Below, piece after piece: positions 1-11,204 of a stretch of DNA of 64,000 bases. Position 1 is the first letter of the stretch. Each line of letters starts with the position of its first letter. Under the pieces are notes generated by a model, which worked only from the letters and a program-made list of their open reading frames with translations, had not been told where the DNA came from and searched no databases. The DNA is from Trichopria drosophilae (Eukaryota > Arthropoda > Insecta > Hymenoptera > Diapriidae), in the NCBI GenBank assembly GCA_030407085.1, contig CM059587.1, forward strand, positions 73,273,001 through 73,337,000, read 5' to 3'. The position numbers were made by a program, and so were the translations under genes.

Positions 1-1283
1 GTTCCACAAGGTACTATTCTTGGACCGATATTATTTATTTTGTATATAAATGATCTATTTGAAATTAAAATTAACGGATCAATAGTGTGTTTTGCTGATG
101 ACACTGTCATAATATTTAAAGATCTAACATGGCCATCTCTTACAAATAATATAAAACTCTAATTACCTATTGTATTTAATTGGTTTAGAGCAAATTTATT
201 AACAGTAAACGATAAAAAAACGGTTTTTATTCCTTTTGGTTGCTACACGGATAGCATACCAAACTTAGTAAACTTAACAATACAAATTAACGATAAAAAT
301 ATTGAAATAGCTCGAGCAACAAGTACAAAATACTTAGGTGTAACCATTGATAGTTATTTGAGATGGAACATACATGTACAGTAGTCCTTCCCTTAAGTTG
401 TTTTCCCTTATATTGTATACTTCTCTTATGTTGTAGGTTTTCCTTCCTCTATATTATATTTTCCCCTAGTCAATGTTGTCATGTGTAAATCACAAGTGAG
501 GTTAGGTTACGAATTTGCTCGCGTCTGATGAACCTGAAGTATCAGGTGCTTCCATGGTTTATTTTTCTTTATTAGTAATCAGTTTTCGATGATATTTAAT
601 TGTATATTCGTTTAAAATGTGTTATACATTTTAAAGAAAAAAGTACAACTTAAGGGAAGAAGCGGCCATCTTGCCTGTCTCGATTGTACAACATAAGGGA
701 AGGACTACTGTACAAGGAATCCTAAAAAAATTGTGCCATATCCCTTACTTTTTTTTACAAGTTGAGATCGTTTTTGAATATCAAACAGCTTCTAATAATT
801 TACCATTCGCTTTTTCTTTCAATTATAAGATATGGTATCATTGCATGGGGTGGTGCATATAATAATGTAATCAATCCCTTACAAATTTTTCAAAATTTGA
901 TATTAAAAGTAATGTTTTTCAAACCTCGTTTATTTCCAACAAGTGAGCTCCAGGAACTGTATAAAGTAAATTCACTACTTACGATCAGAAAATTATTTTA
1001 TCTAAATGCTTCTATATATTGTAGACTGAACATTGACAGCAATAACACGTACCATTCTCTAAATACCCGAGGAAACACAAACAAACTAATAACGTTACTA
1101 AAAAGGAACAAAACTATTGGTCAGAGAGCTTTAGATTATACAGGCTGTAAATGTTTAAATTTAATACCGACTTCGTTGCGTGAAAATGATAAAAGCATTG
1201 CAAATTTTAAGAAAAAGTTATCTACGTGGCTTGCGATACAACGTTCCGATGACTTAAATAGGGTTTTAGTTCCGACTGAATAA
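1..1283 (+). pseudogene. LINE reverse transcriptase, C-terminal part, broken
   Basis: The frame opens at base 1 with the RT motif VPQGTILGP, then FADDT (the catalytic DD pair) near 91-105, and KYLGVTID near 328-354. These are finger/palm motifs B to D of non-LTR reverse transcriptases. An in-frame TAA lies near 161-163. A MITE then splits the frame at 379-710. A one-base shift in the T-run near 748-755 moves the frame to the one that stays open to a stop at 1281-1283. This last part carries IIRYGIIAWGG and IGQRALDYTGC, typical of the thumb and C-terminal region. It cannot make an active enzyme. The family call is firm, the exact clade is not. Confidence 0.85.
379..710. mobile_element. MITE, TA-flanked, 23-bp terminal inverted repeats
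   Basis: A 332-bp element sits inside the LINE reading frame. The left end starts CAGTAGTCCTTCCCTTAAG and the right end is its inverse, with one mismatch over 23 bp. TA flanks both sides (377-378 and 711-712), the target duplication of Tc1/mariner-type transposases. If the element and one TA are removed, the LINE frame continues. There is no coding capacity inside. Its ends resemble those of the element at 37448-37646. Confidence 0.9.
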
Positions 1284-1626
1284 AACCGAACCGCTTCTAT
1301 TTCTATTATCTGTTTTCATTATTTAGCATATTATTCATTATTTCTGTTTTTCTTTTTTTTTTCAATAGTTTATACCCGTTAAAGATTTATTCAGTTTATT
1401 GTATGTATATCCTAATAATCATGTATATGTCATTATTATTTAGTTATAATTTAGGTTTAATATTAGTTATAACTTACGTTTAATATTAGATATAATTTAG
1501 GCTTAAACACCTTAATTCAGGCCGCGGACAAGTAGCAATTGCTACTTTTGCGAACCTATGTAGTGGGTAACCCACAGACATATGTGTATACCTGAATAAA
1601 GATTACATTACATTACATTACATTAC

Positions 1627-2640
1627 TTTCACCTCGAAATTGCGTTGGGAAACATATCTAAGTCGAAAATATCAGAATTGATAATTTAACATGGCAGTTT
1701 TCAAAATAAAAAGTCTAGAAGCTCAAAATTCTTTTTAAAACTAAACCATTTTTTTTCTTAAAAACTATAGACTTGAGAGAAAATTTTCTAAGAGCAACAA
1801 TGCTTTGGAATAAGTCAAAGAATTCTCTCAAATTTGATCAGCATGCAATAATACACTGCTTGATTTTTCAAAAATTCGAAAAATCGAAATTTTGAAAAAA
1901 ATCATTTAAAAATTGTGAAAAAAATTTAAGTATCTTCTTTAAATAATTCTAAGTTATTTTTGTTCTAAGGAAATTTTCTGTAAAGTCTATAGTTTTCATG
2001 AAAATAAATTATTAAACTTTTCTATATTTCAAGACCAATAATTTATTTTCTTGGAAACTATAGGCACAACAGAAAATTGTCTTAAAATAAAAATATAAAT
2101 ATTTTAAAATTATGTAAAGAACCTACTCAAATTTGTAAAATAACTTTTTTCAAAAGTTCGATTTTTCGAATTTTTTAAAAATCTAGCAGTGTATTATAGC
2201 ATGCTGATAAATATGAGAGTATTCTTTGACTCATTCCAAAGCATTGTTCTTCTTAGAAAATGTTCTCTAAAGTCTATAGTTTTTAAGAAAAATTGGTTAA
2301 GTTTTAAAAAGAATTTTGAGCTTCTAGGCGCCATTTTGAAAACTGCCATCTTGAATTATGAATTAAGATATGGTACATTTTTATCCTCGGAGTTCGTGGA
2401 CGCGATATTTCCAACTTAGATATGTTCCCAACGCCATTTTGAGGTGAAAGTGATGTTTTTGTGAAAAACAAAACGTAAAAAGCCATGTTTTTTAACAGAA
2501 AAACATGTATAACTTTTTTGCGATTTATTTTATCGAAATTTTATTGAAAGATTCTGAAAGAGCATACAATTTTACGTTAGAAACAGTAGAGCTCATATTT
2601 TTCTAAAGTCATTTATATACAAATTATCGCTGTTTCTTTC
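1627..2640. repeat. Large palindromic repeat, copy 1 (left end lost to LINE insertion)
   Basis: Two arms of about 380 bp face each other. The left arm (about 1627-1900) contains TTTCACCTCGAAATTGCG and a block around GCATGCAATAATACACTGC. The right arm (about 2130-2460) carries the inverse of both. The right flank continues to about 2633 with sequence matching the complete copy at 17341-18642. The left terminal part is missing because the LINE tail abuts the arm at 1626. The reading frames seen here are shadows of the palindrome. Confidence 0.85.
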
Positions 2641-3502
2641 CATTGACGTGCTTATTTTTAAAATTCTCACACGATTTCATAAGATTTCATACGTCTTTCT
2701 AATGCGAAAAACGGATTCATTCAACCATATTCACTAAATTATATCTAACCTACAAAAAATTATTCGTTCCGTTAAAGAATAGGATTTGTACCGGCTTTCA
2801 CTACGATCAAGTAAATTTTTATATTTCGGTCGGCCATCTTGAATCCGTCATTTTTAATTCTGAAAATCTGATGACAGATTCGTACTCATCGACCCCGAAA
2901 ACCTCCGAGTACCCAGTTTCGTCTTATTTGAACGAGGGTTTCTAGCATACATTCTTTGTAAAAAAAACAGGTAATTTTTAAACATTATTCATCATTATAA
3001 ACAATTTAACACAATAATTCATAACAAATATTAATTTGTTTACATTTAGAAACATGTTATCGAAGTACGGAAGAAAAAATTTGCACTAAAATTCAATTTT
3101 AAACTACTGAAAAATAAAAAAAAAGGAATTACAAAATGGTGTCCTACAGCTTCAAAGGGTTAATGTAATATGTGTTGTAGGTTATGTACGTTTATGCATT
3201 GCTTATAAAACCGTACACGATTGTATACACGTGTACGAAAAGAGAACAGGGAAATAAACTTATTTTGGACCACATAAATGGTTTATTGGGAACCTAGCAA
3301 ACCAGAAAGTATACAGAAAATCTGTATACGATTTAGTATGAAGTAAGTCTGTTTTATATACGATATTATACTCTATGTACATATAAACACACCTAACCTA
3401 AAAGAAATGTTTACATGAAATTATCGGATGATTGGAATTCAAAGTGCTCAAAGAATACATGTTTTCCAGAAATATAAAATAGTGCAAAATGGTATAACTA
3501 TA
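2641..3502. other. AT-rich DNA with one diverged 124-bp repeat unit
   Basis: I see no gene here. At about 2825-2950 there is a single plus-orientation unit of the dispersed ~124-bp family: GCCATCTTGAATCCGTCAT, then AATCTGATGACAGATTCGTA, then CGACCCCGAAAACC. A GGGTTAA at about 3158-3164 could be the eroded right end of a TTAA-type element, but no partner is visible. Confidence 0.5.
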
Positions 3503-3767
3503 CAGTAAAGTCCTGGTACAACTGTATCTCGCTATATTTACGTCCCAGCATATTTGCTTGGTTTCGTCCCGTTATATTTGCCTTTTCACCGCTCTCTTTT
3601 TCTCCTACCTTTCGAGCCGCGGCCGCAGGAAGGGCCTGATGTGACGTCATGAACGTAACGCGATTCAATAAAGTGGGAGAAGCGACGCTCCCCTTCTTTT
3701 GGTAAATATAACGAGACGGGAGGGGAAGGCAAGGAACCGAGCGGGTAAATATACCGGGACTCTACTG
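3503..3767. mobile_element. MITE family B, copy 1 (TA-flanked)
   Basis: 265 bp with ends CAGTAAAGTCCTGGTACAA and, inverted, TACCGGGACTCTACTG, flanked by TA on both sides. The interior is GC-rich, with AAGGGCCTG, TGACGTCA and GGGAGAAGCGAC. Subterminal copies of a GGTAAATATAACGAGA motif occur in both orientations. Two more copies are at 36110-36327 and 50199-50430. This is a Tc1/mariner-type non-autonomous element. Confidence 0.92.
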
Positions 3768-5647
3768 TAATTCTTCAACTGAATCGAGGTAATTTAAAGC
3801 AATTCTTTGCCGCAAGGAAGCAATTTTTGTTATGTGTTTCATAAAGAGTTGTATACGAACGAATTAATTGGAATTCTCGAATTACAAAAAGTATAAAATC
3901 GTACGAATTCGAATAAGAAATTCTGAAAATCCGTACACCAATTAAAACAAACGGAATATAAAATATCAATTCCGTATAATTCGTGGTTTTTTGGGATGGT
4001 ACATCTCTAGAACTTATTTTTTTAAAAACAAATTGTTGATATATAGATTAGAGGTATTATATAGATAACAGGAAAATTGTTGAACTGTATTTGTGAAATC
4101 TAAGTGTCAAAAAAAAACAATAATGTGTAAAATTACAACTGTATAACGTTGAATTTAACTAGAAATATAGTAAATTTATCTTGTAGCTTAATCTCTCGAA
4201 TCAAGCATACTAAGGTTAATGTAGACATTTTAAACTTGAAATTAAATAGTGAAGCATATATGGCGGGTTACAGTTTTTGAGATTGTTTGTTTTCCGTAAA
4301 TGTTTCTGATGTCGTTGATAAAAATCTCAACTTAAGTTTCAACAATTTTAAATTGTAAATAATAAATACATTTTCGAAAAATTATACATTTCTTTCCATT
4401 TTAAGCATAATCCTAACAAATTTTTGGGATTGTTTATTAAAAATTAAGAATTAGAAGAAAAATACACGATCCAAAAATGAACAATAAAAAAACAAGAATA
4501 ATTACAAATAATATATATAAATAATTTATATAATAATACAAATAATATTTAGTTTTTTAGTTGTTACAATTAATTGTTCACTAATTTTACTAACTATTAT
4601 TTAATTTTAATTTTTGTATATCTTCCGATAAAATAATGTCACAATTCCAATTATTTTGGTGTTATAATTGACAGTTTTAGCGCAAGTGTTAATAAATTAA
4701 AATGGACACCTTTTTAATAAGTCGTCGACGTTATTGGATTCATTATTTAAATAAAAAAAAAAATTAACTCGACTTAAAATTCTTTATCAGCAACCTCAAA
4801 AACAAGTTGTCTCCCTTAAAATATTCCTTTATTTTATAGCCTGAAGCCAATGCTCATAACAGATGTATTTTCTTATTACGGCCATAGAAGTTAATGATTT
4901 TCCTGTATATTTGTATAATATACAAAAATATGTTAGAATGGGTTGAAGGTGTTTTCAGTATTGAAATATATTGTTTTTTTTGTAATAGGTTGCGTTTGGC
5001 AATTAAACTTTTGGAGGCATCAAACTGCTTTAGGGGGTCACCATAATTAGATGGATCTGAATATCGATATATCTTTTTTATTGCTTAAAGCGATAGAAAA
5101 ACAATCGAAGAATATGTTCCCAAAGCGTTATATATTTTTTACGATACAGAAATTAAGATTTTTCCATATCCAAATCTTTGTATCTCTTTTTCTCTTATTA
5201 TTTTTATACAGCGGAATCTCTTCAGAACATGATTCTGTTCTATCTGGACTAAGAAAAGCCTTGAAAAAGTGTTTTAAATTAATTTGGAGACCATGTTAAT
5301 GTCAATTTTTGTTAACGCAAAATAACACATTTTACTTTCAAATTACAAGAAATAACAATTATTCTTAAACTTCCTTATTTGACCCAGAAAAAAACCATTA
5401 AAAATCCAAATCATTTCTTTTTTTGATTTCAGACTAAATTGGTAATGCATCTATCACTCTAATCAATGGATATACTGACGAGGCGCCTCCACAATTGTCA
5501 ATAACTCCACCAGTCTATGAAATTGTTGTTTTAACAAATTTGTGTATAATTTTCAACATATACTTATTAAAGTTCGCACATAATAATTGACCCCTTTAGT
5601 ATAGGTGGCATATATATTCCCGTAATATTTCTAATTACTCCATATTG
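3768..5647. other. AT-rich DNA, no recognisable feature
   Basis: About 1.9 kb of AT-rich sequence. The longest open frame (5051-5299, plus) has no recognisable domain and the base composition of its surroundings. I see no repeat end, splice pattern or RNA gene. Confidence 0.5.
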
Positions 5648-5745
5648 CATATAGAAAGCAGTAATCTAAGTAGTAACAGTCTGTTTACATTATACCAACA
5701 ATAATACGGACTATTACTACTTAGATTACTGCTTTTTTCTATATG
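5648..5745. ncRNA. Near-perfect ~30-36 bp hairpin, miRNA-precursor-like
   Basis: The left arm (5648 to about 5682) contains AAGCAGTAATCTAAGTAGTAA. The right arm (about 5708-5745) is its inverse with a few bulged bases, around a loop of roughly 25 nt. Length and stem are right for an insect pre-miRNA, but a very short MITE would look the same. Strand is undetermined and I recognise no known miRNA seed. Confidence 0.4.
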
Positions 5746-6479
5746 TAAAATCAGCGACTTCAACAACGTTTTTTAAAACTTTCTCATATGCTAAAACACT
5801 CCAATTTTCTGAAGATGGCTTCAAACCAGAGCTGAAAAAGTTAAAGTTAATTTGTATAATAAATATTTACTGTAATCGTTGTGTAAACACAAATATTTTT
5901 AAATTTATAATTAAACCATGTTGAGAAGATTAATTTTAACCTTACGAACATATTAATTATTATAATATGCGAATACATAATAATACATTACAATAATTCT
6001 AGAACGCCTAAAATCGGTTTCAGCAAGGAAGCATTGAAGTTCATATTGCAACCGTAATTCAAAACTTATATTCGTAATCAGAAATCCGAAAAACCGCCGA
6101 GTACAAAATTTTAGATCAACCGCAAAAAAATGAAAAATGTGTACTTGGAAGGATTAAGCTAATTCTTCAAGTTAGTAAGAATTTATGGTAAACATTTAAA
6201 CAAAAAAGGTTCTGTTTAAAAAAAAAGCTATTTATTTTAGAAAACCTGGAGTCATTTTGATAATTTTGAAGGTTTTCCAAATTTCCAACAAATTTTTAAA
6301 GATTGCATCGACACTCATACAACAAATATTTTCTTGCTTTTATGAGGCAATATGCTTTAATGCAAGTGTGCGTATTGTCTCTAAATTTAAATAAGTGAAA
6401 ATTCATTTATTATAAGTCAAAGGTCATATATGTACAAAAATAAGTGCATGCAAGCTTATAAATTTTACATATGCACATT
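5746..6479. other. AT-rich DNA with a 124-bp repeat fragment
   Basis: No gene seen. At about 6060-6115 a fragment resembles the 3' half of the ~124-bp dispersed unit (TTCGTAATCAGAAATCCG followed by AAAAACCGCCGAGTAC). Confidence 0.4.
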
Positions 6480-6645
6480 TAGAGATTATCTAATAAGCAA
6501 AGAGATGTCTTAAATGTCAAAAGATATCTTGAAAATGTCAAAAATCTAAAGGACATTGTTTAGATGTCGTATGCCACAATTTCGGAAATATTTTAGATAT
6601 CTATCAGACATCTTTTAAATATTTCAAAAATATATTTTAGAAGAA
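6480..6645. repeat. AGATGTCTT/AAGATATCTT motif cluster
   Basis: Short motifs of the type AGATGTCTT, AAGATATCTT and AGACATCTT recur in both orientations, like the subterminal arms of the GTCTT-rich element at 13705-14385. The cluster abuts the end of the next repeat, suggesting one inserted into or recombined with the other. No clear termini. Confidence 0.4.
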
Positions 6646-7120
6646 AATTTATTAACAAATTAAGATTTTGATCTTAAGGTAAGGTGCTTTATCCTGAAGT
6701 TATCGTAATCTGAAATTCGGTTAATTTTGTTGTGTTAATAGTTAATGTAAGAATTTTAAATATTAATGTTGGGATTATTACGTGAAATGTAGTATATTTA
6801 CGTGATTCCAGTTTCACAGAAACAGCGATAAACAAACATTCATACGCGCAGGATTGTCTGCGAATTTTTCGATGCATTGTTGACTTGCGCAGTTCAAACG
6901 ACAGAATTTAATGTAAGATTTATTAACAGTTAACGAACGCTCATTGAATGTTAAAATATACGAGTTAATATACAATAACATTGCAGGAAAGTGCTGGTAT
7001 TTTCATCTCAAATTTACCTGTCGGTTTTGACTTTACAATTACTGTTACAACTTTACAGTTAGTGTAAGAGCCTTGAAATTAGCTTACATTAACTGTCAGT
7101 AAATAATTTCTCTCAGTGTA
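6646..7120 (-). repeat. CACTGAGAG element, copy A (partial)
   Basis: About 475 bp that match, on the reverse strand, the left part of the element at 33591-34647. Shared blocks include GTTAACGAACGCTCATTGAATG near 6930-6952, ATATACGAGTTAATATACAA near 6957-6976, and the terminus TCTCTCAGTGTA at 7109-7120. It lacks the nested insertion present in the other copy, so it supplies the empty site for it. The open frame 6689-6877 is a shadow. Confidence 0.85.
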
Positions 7121-7659
7121 CCTCTATAAAATGGAATAACTTGGAATAGCAGAATAATTCAGAAGCATTAAAAATCACTGCATTCTATACTTTTTAATAT
7201 TCTTACATGGATTAAGAAATAACATTGAGAAGCATTGAAAATTTCAGTATATTTAAATACTTTTCCGTTTGCTGAGATAGGTTTGGTTCTGAGGGTTAGG
7301 TTAGGTTAAAGGGTAGGTGATGTCAGATTAGGTTATCTTTGGTTCTAACTTTTTATTTACAGCGTTTCTTTGTTTTATGATGAAATGATGACGTAACGAA
7401 AAGTTTTTGTTGAAATAATATTTAAAAAGTCGTATATTCAATTATTGTTTGTTGAAAAGTGGTATGTTAAATTTTTGTTATGAAGTCAAAAGTTGAAAGT
7501 TCTGTGGATTAACCCACACCATACTACAGATTATGATTGTTATTTAAAAACGTGAGTCCCTCGGTAGTTGAAGAGTTAAATCTAGACCAGAAAATTAATT
7601 CCGTTTATAGAATTTCATGGCAATATATACAGATAAAAGGGGACCGCAACAAAAATGAA
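7121..7659. other. AT-rich DNA with a short TTAGG-like run
   Basis: No gene seen. Around 7297-7312 GGTTAGGTTAGGTT occurs, barely three TTAGG units. It is too short to be telomeric. Confidence 0.45.
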
Positions 7660-8090
7660 TCGTCATCGCTTAAAGTCATCAGGGGGGTGGGCCGTGCATA
7701 AGCGGTAATCCGCATAAGCCGCTAAAAGATCATAAATGAGCCACGTTGATTTACACGTTCCTCTGGAGGCGCGATACGCCCCAGGGTGATTACACCTCGG
7801 GGAAGGCGAAATTGCACGCGCCAGCAAAATCGTTCTCGTACAGGAGGGTCTTGTCGTCTTCTCCACGTGCGGTCGAACATGGAGCAGCAGCACACTTGCT
7901 CCTTAGTCGAGTGTAAAATAAAACAGAATTTATACGAGATATTTCCCGTAAATTCTTTTAAAATTTCGTTCGAAACGTGGGATATGCTCGTTTATATTTC
8001 ACTAGTACCTCTATTGCATAAGGCTGGCTGCGCGCATGAAGCCGTTTCCTGCACCTGTCGACCGTTTTCCAAATTTTAAGTGCAGGTGGA
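7660..8090. promoter_or_regulatory. GC-rich island, candidate conserved noncoding/regulatory DNA
   Basis: About 430 bp distinctly richer in GC than its surroundings. It holds CpG-containing stretches, two CACCTG-type E-boxes near 8052 and 8083, CATAAATGA, and the 15-mer GTTGATTTACACGTT at about 7745-7759, which recurs in the island near 12315. Two overlapping open frames on opposite strands (7663-7893 minus, 7786-8079 plus) show no known domain. I read them as a by-product of base composition. Enhancer is a guess from composition and motif clustering. Confidence 0.35.
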
Positions 8091-8715
8091 AAATTCAAGA
8101 CTTCCCTCTAAAAATTGCACACTCGTCAATGTTTGTAAAATGTTTTAGTAGCGGTCTATACGGATTTATATGAAACCTTTACAACATTTTGTAAAATTTT
8201 AATTCATGGAGAAGTGAAAAAAGACATTTGGAAGGTCCAGAAAACAGCGAGTTTCTGTAGATGACGTACCATTAAAAATGAAAAATGTAACTTTATTTTA
8301 AAGTGCAGAAAAATATTTACAGTCGATATCTTATTTAAAAAATAACGATTAGAGAGCTGAGATTTGATTTATATCTACGATTAAAAACTGTTGGGTTTGA
8401 ATTAATTACCATATTGAAACTTTCGTTTTTTAATCGCATACTCTCCAAGTTTGAAGTAGGTAAAAACTATTAATTTAAAATAAGTTACTGATTCAATTAG
8501 TAATAAATTGTACTAACAAGAAGTAAAAACCAATTATTGCATTAGTAAAAACTTATTTTTTAGTATTAGATTAATATATTATAGAAAATATATAGAAAAT
8601 TAATGTCAATTGGAGAAGGGGAGCTTTTTAAGATCCTTAAGGGGATTCTAAAGTGTTCCGCGGATAAGGTAAGAATGTTCACTGAAACCCGTAAATACTA
8701 AATTACTTAATCGAC
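8091..8715. other. AT-rich DNA, nothing recognised
   Basis: No open frame of note, no repeat terminus and no RNA-like structure found. Confidence 0.5.
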
Positions 8716-8936
8716 TTTTCAAAATTTGGGCTTTGTAAAGGTAATTCCATTTACTAGAAACTGAATCTTAAAAAATACCAAAAAAATTCATTAAGAACTG
8801 GCCGAGAAGTTTCGGAAATAAACGAGTTTTACTTATGTCAGAAAATTCTTGGCCAATTCTCAATTAATGTCTTTTGTATTTTGTAGGAAGCCGGCTATAA
8901 TAATTAGAATTACCTTTAGAAAGCCCGAATTTTGAA
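8716..8936. repeat. Foldback repeat with ~100-bp arms
   Basis: The left arm begins CAAAATTTGGGCTTTGTAAA and runs through AAGAACTGGCCGAGAA. The right arm carries the inverse of both (TTGGCCAATTCTCAATTAAT and TTTAGAAAGCCCGAATTTTG). Loop is about 30 nt, total about 221 bp. Likely a small non-autonomous DNA element; no target duplication identified. Confidence 0.75.
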
Positions 8937-9827
8937 TGCTATATTCAGTCATCTTTAATTTATCTTTTTGTACTGAAATTTCCTATATTACCTTAGCTTA
9001 TGTTGTTTACGTTTTACGGTCATTAATAATTTTCATTATTTGTGGAGTAATTGTATCTTACTTGGCATTTTTTTAAAATAGTATTTTCTGATATCCAAGA
9101 CTCTAAAGACTCAACATGTGCCAACAAAATATTTAACTTTTTTTATATTAGTTTTAAAACTTCACGTTTTATTATGGATGGCACATTTACTTTCTAAGGT
9201 TTAAATTACTTCTTATCGTACAAAAGGCAATGACAAGGTTTACATAAATATTTTGTAAAACAAACCACAGCAGCCGAATTACTAAAATATCACTTTTTTA
9301 ACCAATTTGTCGTGTAACGTTCACTGTTTCCAATTCTCATTCCCATGCCAGGCACATGCTTGTATTAACGATTTTTTACTTCCTCACACTCTCAATTCCT
9401 TATAATGCGAGCATGAGTAAATTTAAAGCTTTGTTAAACCCGCTTTGTAGAACGAACTGGAAAAAAGCTAGAAACAAGTACAAAAAAAATGGACGAAAAA
9501 AAAAACTCGTTCCTAATTGAGTGTATAGTAATAACGAGTAACAACTCATGAGATATTTTAAATCGTATTAACTTTTCAATCTATCCAGTTCAAAAGTTAT
9601 TTTTATATTTTTAAAACTCGAATAATGTCCAAGTTAAAAAATGTTTAAATACTAGGAAAACGCCCATATATATTGTACAAATAGATAGAACTATTTGGTC
9701 TTATCAAATTTTGTTTAAACTACCATATTAAAGAGTGTTTTAATAAAATATATCGCTGGATCTAAATCCTGTACCAGATTTTGACAGATCAAAGAACATC
9801 TTGTAAGACATCTCATACGATCTATCG
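8937..9827. other. AT-rich DNA, weak GATC/GACATCT repeats at right end
   Basis: No gene. Near 9785-9828 motifs such as AGACATCTCATACGATCTAT resemble the degenerate inverted repeat flanking the LINE at 11.36-11.88 kb. Confidence 0.4.
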
Positions 9828-10040
9828 CGTGCGTGATGAAAAACCGACAAATCAAAAAGCAGACACGTCAAAAAACCGGCAGTCAGAAAGCCGACAATCG
9901 AAAAACCGACACAAAAAATAGACACATTTCCAAATGGACAGTTATTTCTTGAAGTGTCGGTTTTTTAATTGTCGGATTTTCGATTGTCGGATTTTCAATC
10001 TGCCAGCTTTTTGATTTGTCGGTTTTTTGACCCTCACTGG
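9828..10040. mobile_element. hAT-like MITE with GTCGG subterminal repeats, copy A
   Basis: About 210 bp. The right end inverted reads CAGTGAGGGTCAAAAAACCG, a hAT-style CAGTG start. Both arms are built from CCGACA(N)AAAAAG-type units, facing each other (left about 9838-9920, right about 9955-10030). The 8-bp target duplication is clear for copy B but not here. The flanking open frame 9740-9925 is a shadow. Confidence 0.75.
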
Positions 10041-10394
10041 TCCATCCACATACCTTTCTTCAATTGATCTTATTAATGCTTTGAGTCGCAGATGCCATTA
10101 TAGTTGTTCCTTTTTACGTCTTATTTTTCTCGTCCTATCTTTCATATATGATGCAAAATACTATTTTTATTTTGCATCTTCAGTTAAAAAGATACGTAAA
10201 CTTTGGAAGAATTAAATATTTAAAAATACTTTGTGAAACTAGAATTGTTTATAATTGTTACAAACAAACATATCTACAAAACCCCGTATTTTTGTGAATC
10301 TAATAAGTTAGCGGGAAAATTTGGAAAGTGACATTATGCTAAAAGTGCATGAAATGAGTTGTTCGAAGAACAAAGATTATAGAAATACCATCAC

Positions 10395-10960
10395 ATTTAC
10401 AAAATTCAGCATGGCGGATTCAATATGGCTCCCGTAATTACAATAATAATGAATTTCATAGCACGGGAGCTGAAATCGTCTTGCGAGACTGCATTTTCTC
10501 CGTTATTATAAAAAATATCGTTCGATACAAGGAAGTCCACGTATTGTCCGCGAATGTGAATACCGATCCGTGCCTGTAAGACAAAATTTTTGATAGAATT
10601 GGCTGAAATCCAAAGTAGCAATGAAAATGAAGACATTGCGTAAGGAAATGACATTGATTCTGAATTTTGAAAAATTCATGACAGATTCATATCCAGCAAC
10701 CCCAAAAATTTACAAGTAACTATTTTGGTGAGAGTTTACTAAAGATTGAAATTTTCCATCCGTCATATTGGGTCCTGCATTTTGAATCTTGGGAATCAGA
10801 CATCAGATTCGTTCAGTAACCCCAATAATCCCCGACATTCATTAATGTTTGCAATTTTTGAAACACTATTTCGGATCCGCCATTTTGAACTTTAAAATCT
10901 GATGTCAGATTGGCATTCAGCGACCTCAAGAACTATAGATTACATACAGTTTGTAAACTG
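10395..10960. repeat. 124-bp repeat family, divergent array (minus then plus)
   Basis: A minus-orientation unit at about 10395-10435 (CATGGCGGATTCAATATGG) is followed by plus-orientation units at about 10655-10750, 10755-10860 and 10868-10945. The plus units carry the core ATTTTGAA...AATCTGA...CAGATTCG...CAG(C)GACC. The minus-then-plus arrangement recurs at three other sites in the window. Confidence 0.75.
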
Positions 10961-10997
10961 TAAACAAGATTTATGTTCTTGACTATTTGTACTTATG

Positions 10998-11195
10998 GGT
11001 ACGAAACCTGACAAATCAAAAAGCCGACAGGCCAAAAAAAACCGACAGTCATAAAGCCGACACATAAAAAACAGGTAGATCGACAAACGGACAGTAATTT
11101 TTTTAAGTGTCGGTTTTTTTACTGTCGGCTTCTCGATTGTCGGTTTTTTAACCTGGTCGGCTTTCTGATTTTTTGGTTTTTTAGACCCGCACCAG
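10998..11195. mobile_element. hAT-like MITE with GTCGG subterminal repeats, copy B
   Basis: 198 bp flanked by a perfect 8-bp duplication TACTTATG (10990-10997 and 11196-11203), the length made by hAT transposases. Arms consist of CCGACA/TGTCGG units separated by A-runs or T-runs, as in copy A 1 kb to the left. No coding sequence. Confidence 0.88.
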
Positions 11196-11204
11196 TACTT
11201 ATGA

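Larger units (their letters stand above)
1..1626 (+). mobile_element. LINE (non-LTR retrotransposon) 3' part, interrupted
   Basis: This is the 3' part of a Jockey/I-like LINE. It is cut by the window edge and reads rightward. The reverse transcriptase frame covers 1-1283. A 3' UTR follows (1284-1590) with degenerate tandem copies of a TTTAGTTATAATTTAGG-like unit at about 1440-1505. It ends in GAATAAAG and a (TTACA)n microsatellite tail at about 1603-1626, the usual end of insect LINEs without poly-A. A 332-bp MITE interrupts it at 379-710. Right of the tail the sequence joins a palindromic repeat mid-arm, so this LINE inserted into that older repeat. The 5' end, with the endonuclease, lies outside the window. 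Confidence 0.85.

Noticed and set aside
7290..7320. GGTTAGGTTAGGTT as possible telomeric (TTAGG)n
   Set aside because: Fewer than four units, and similar runs are common by chance in AT-rich insect DNA.
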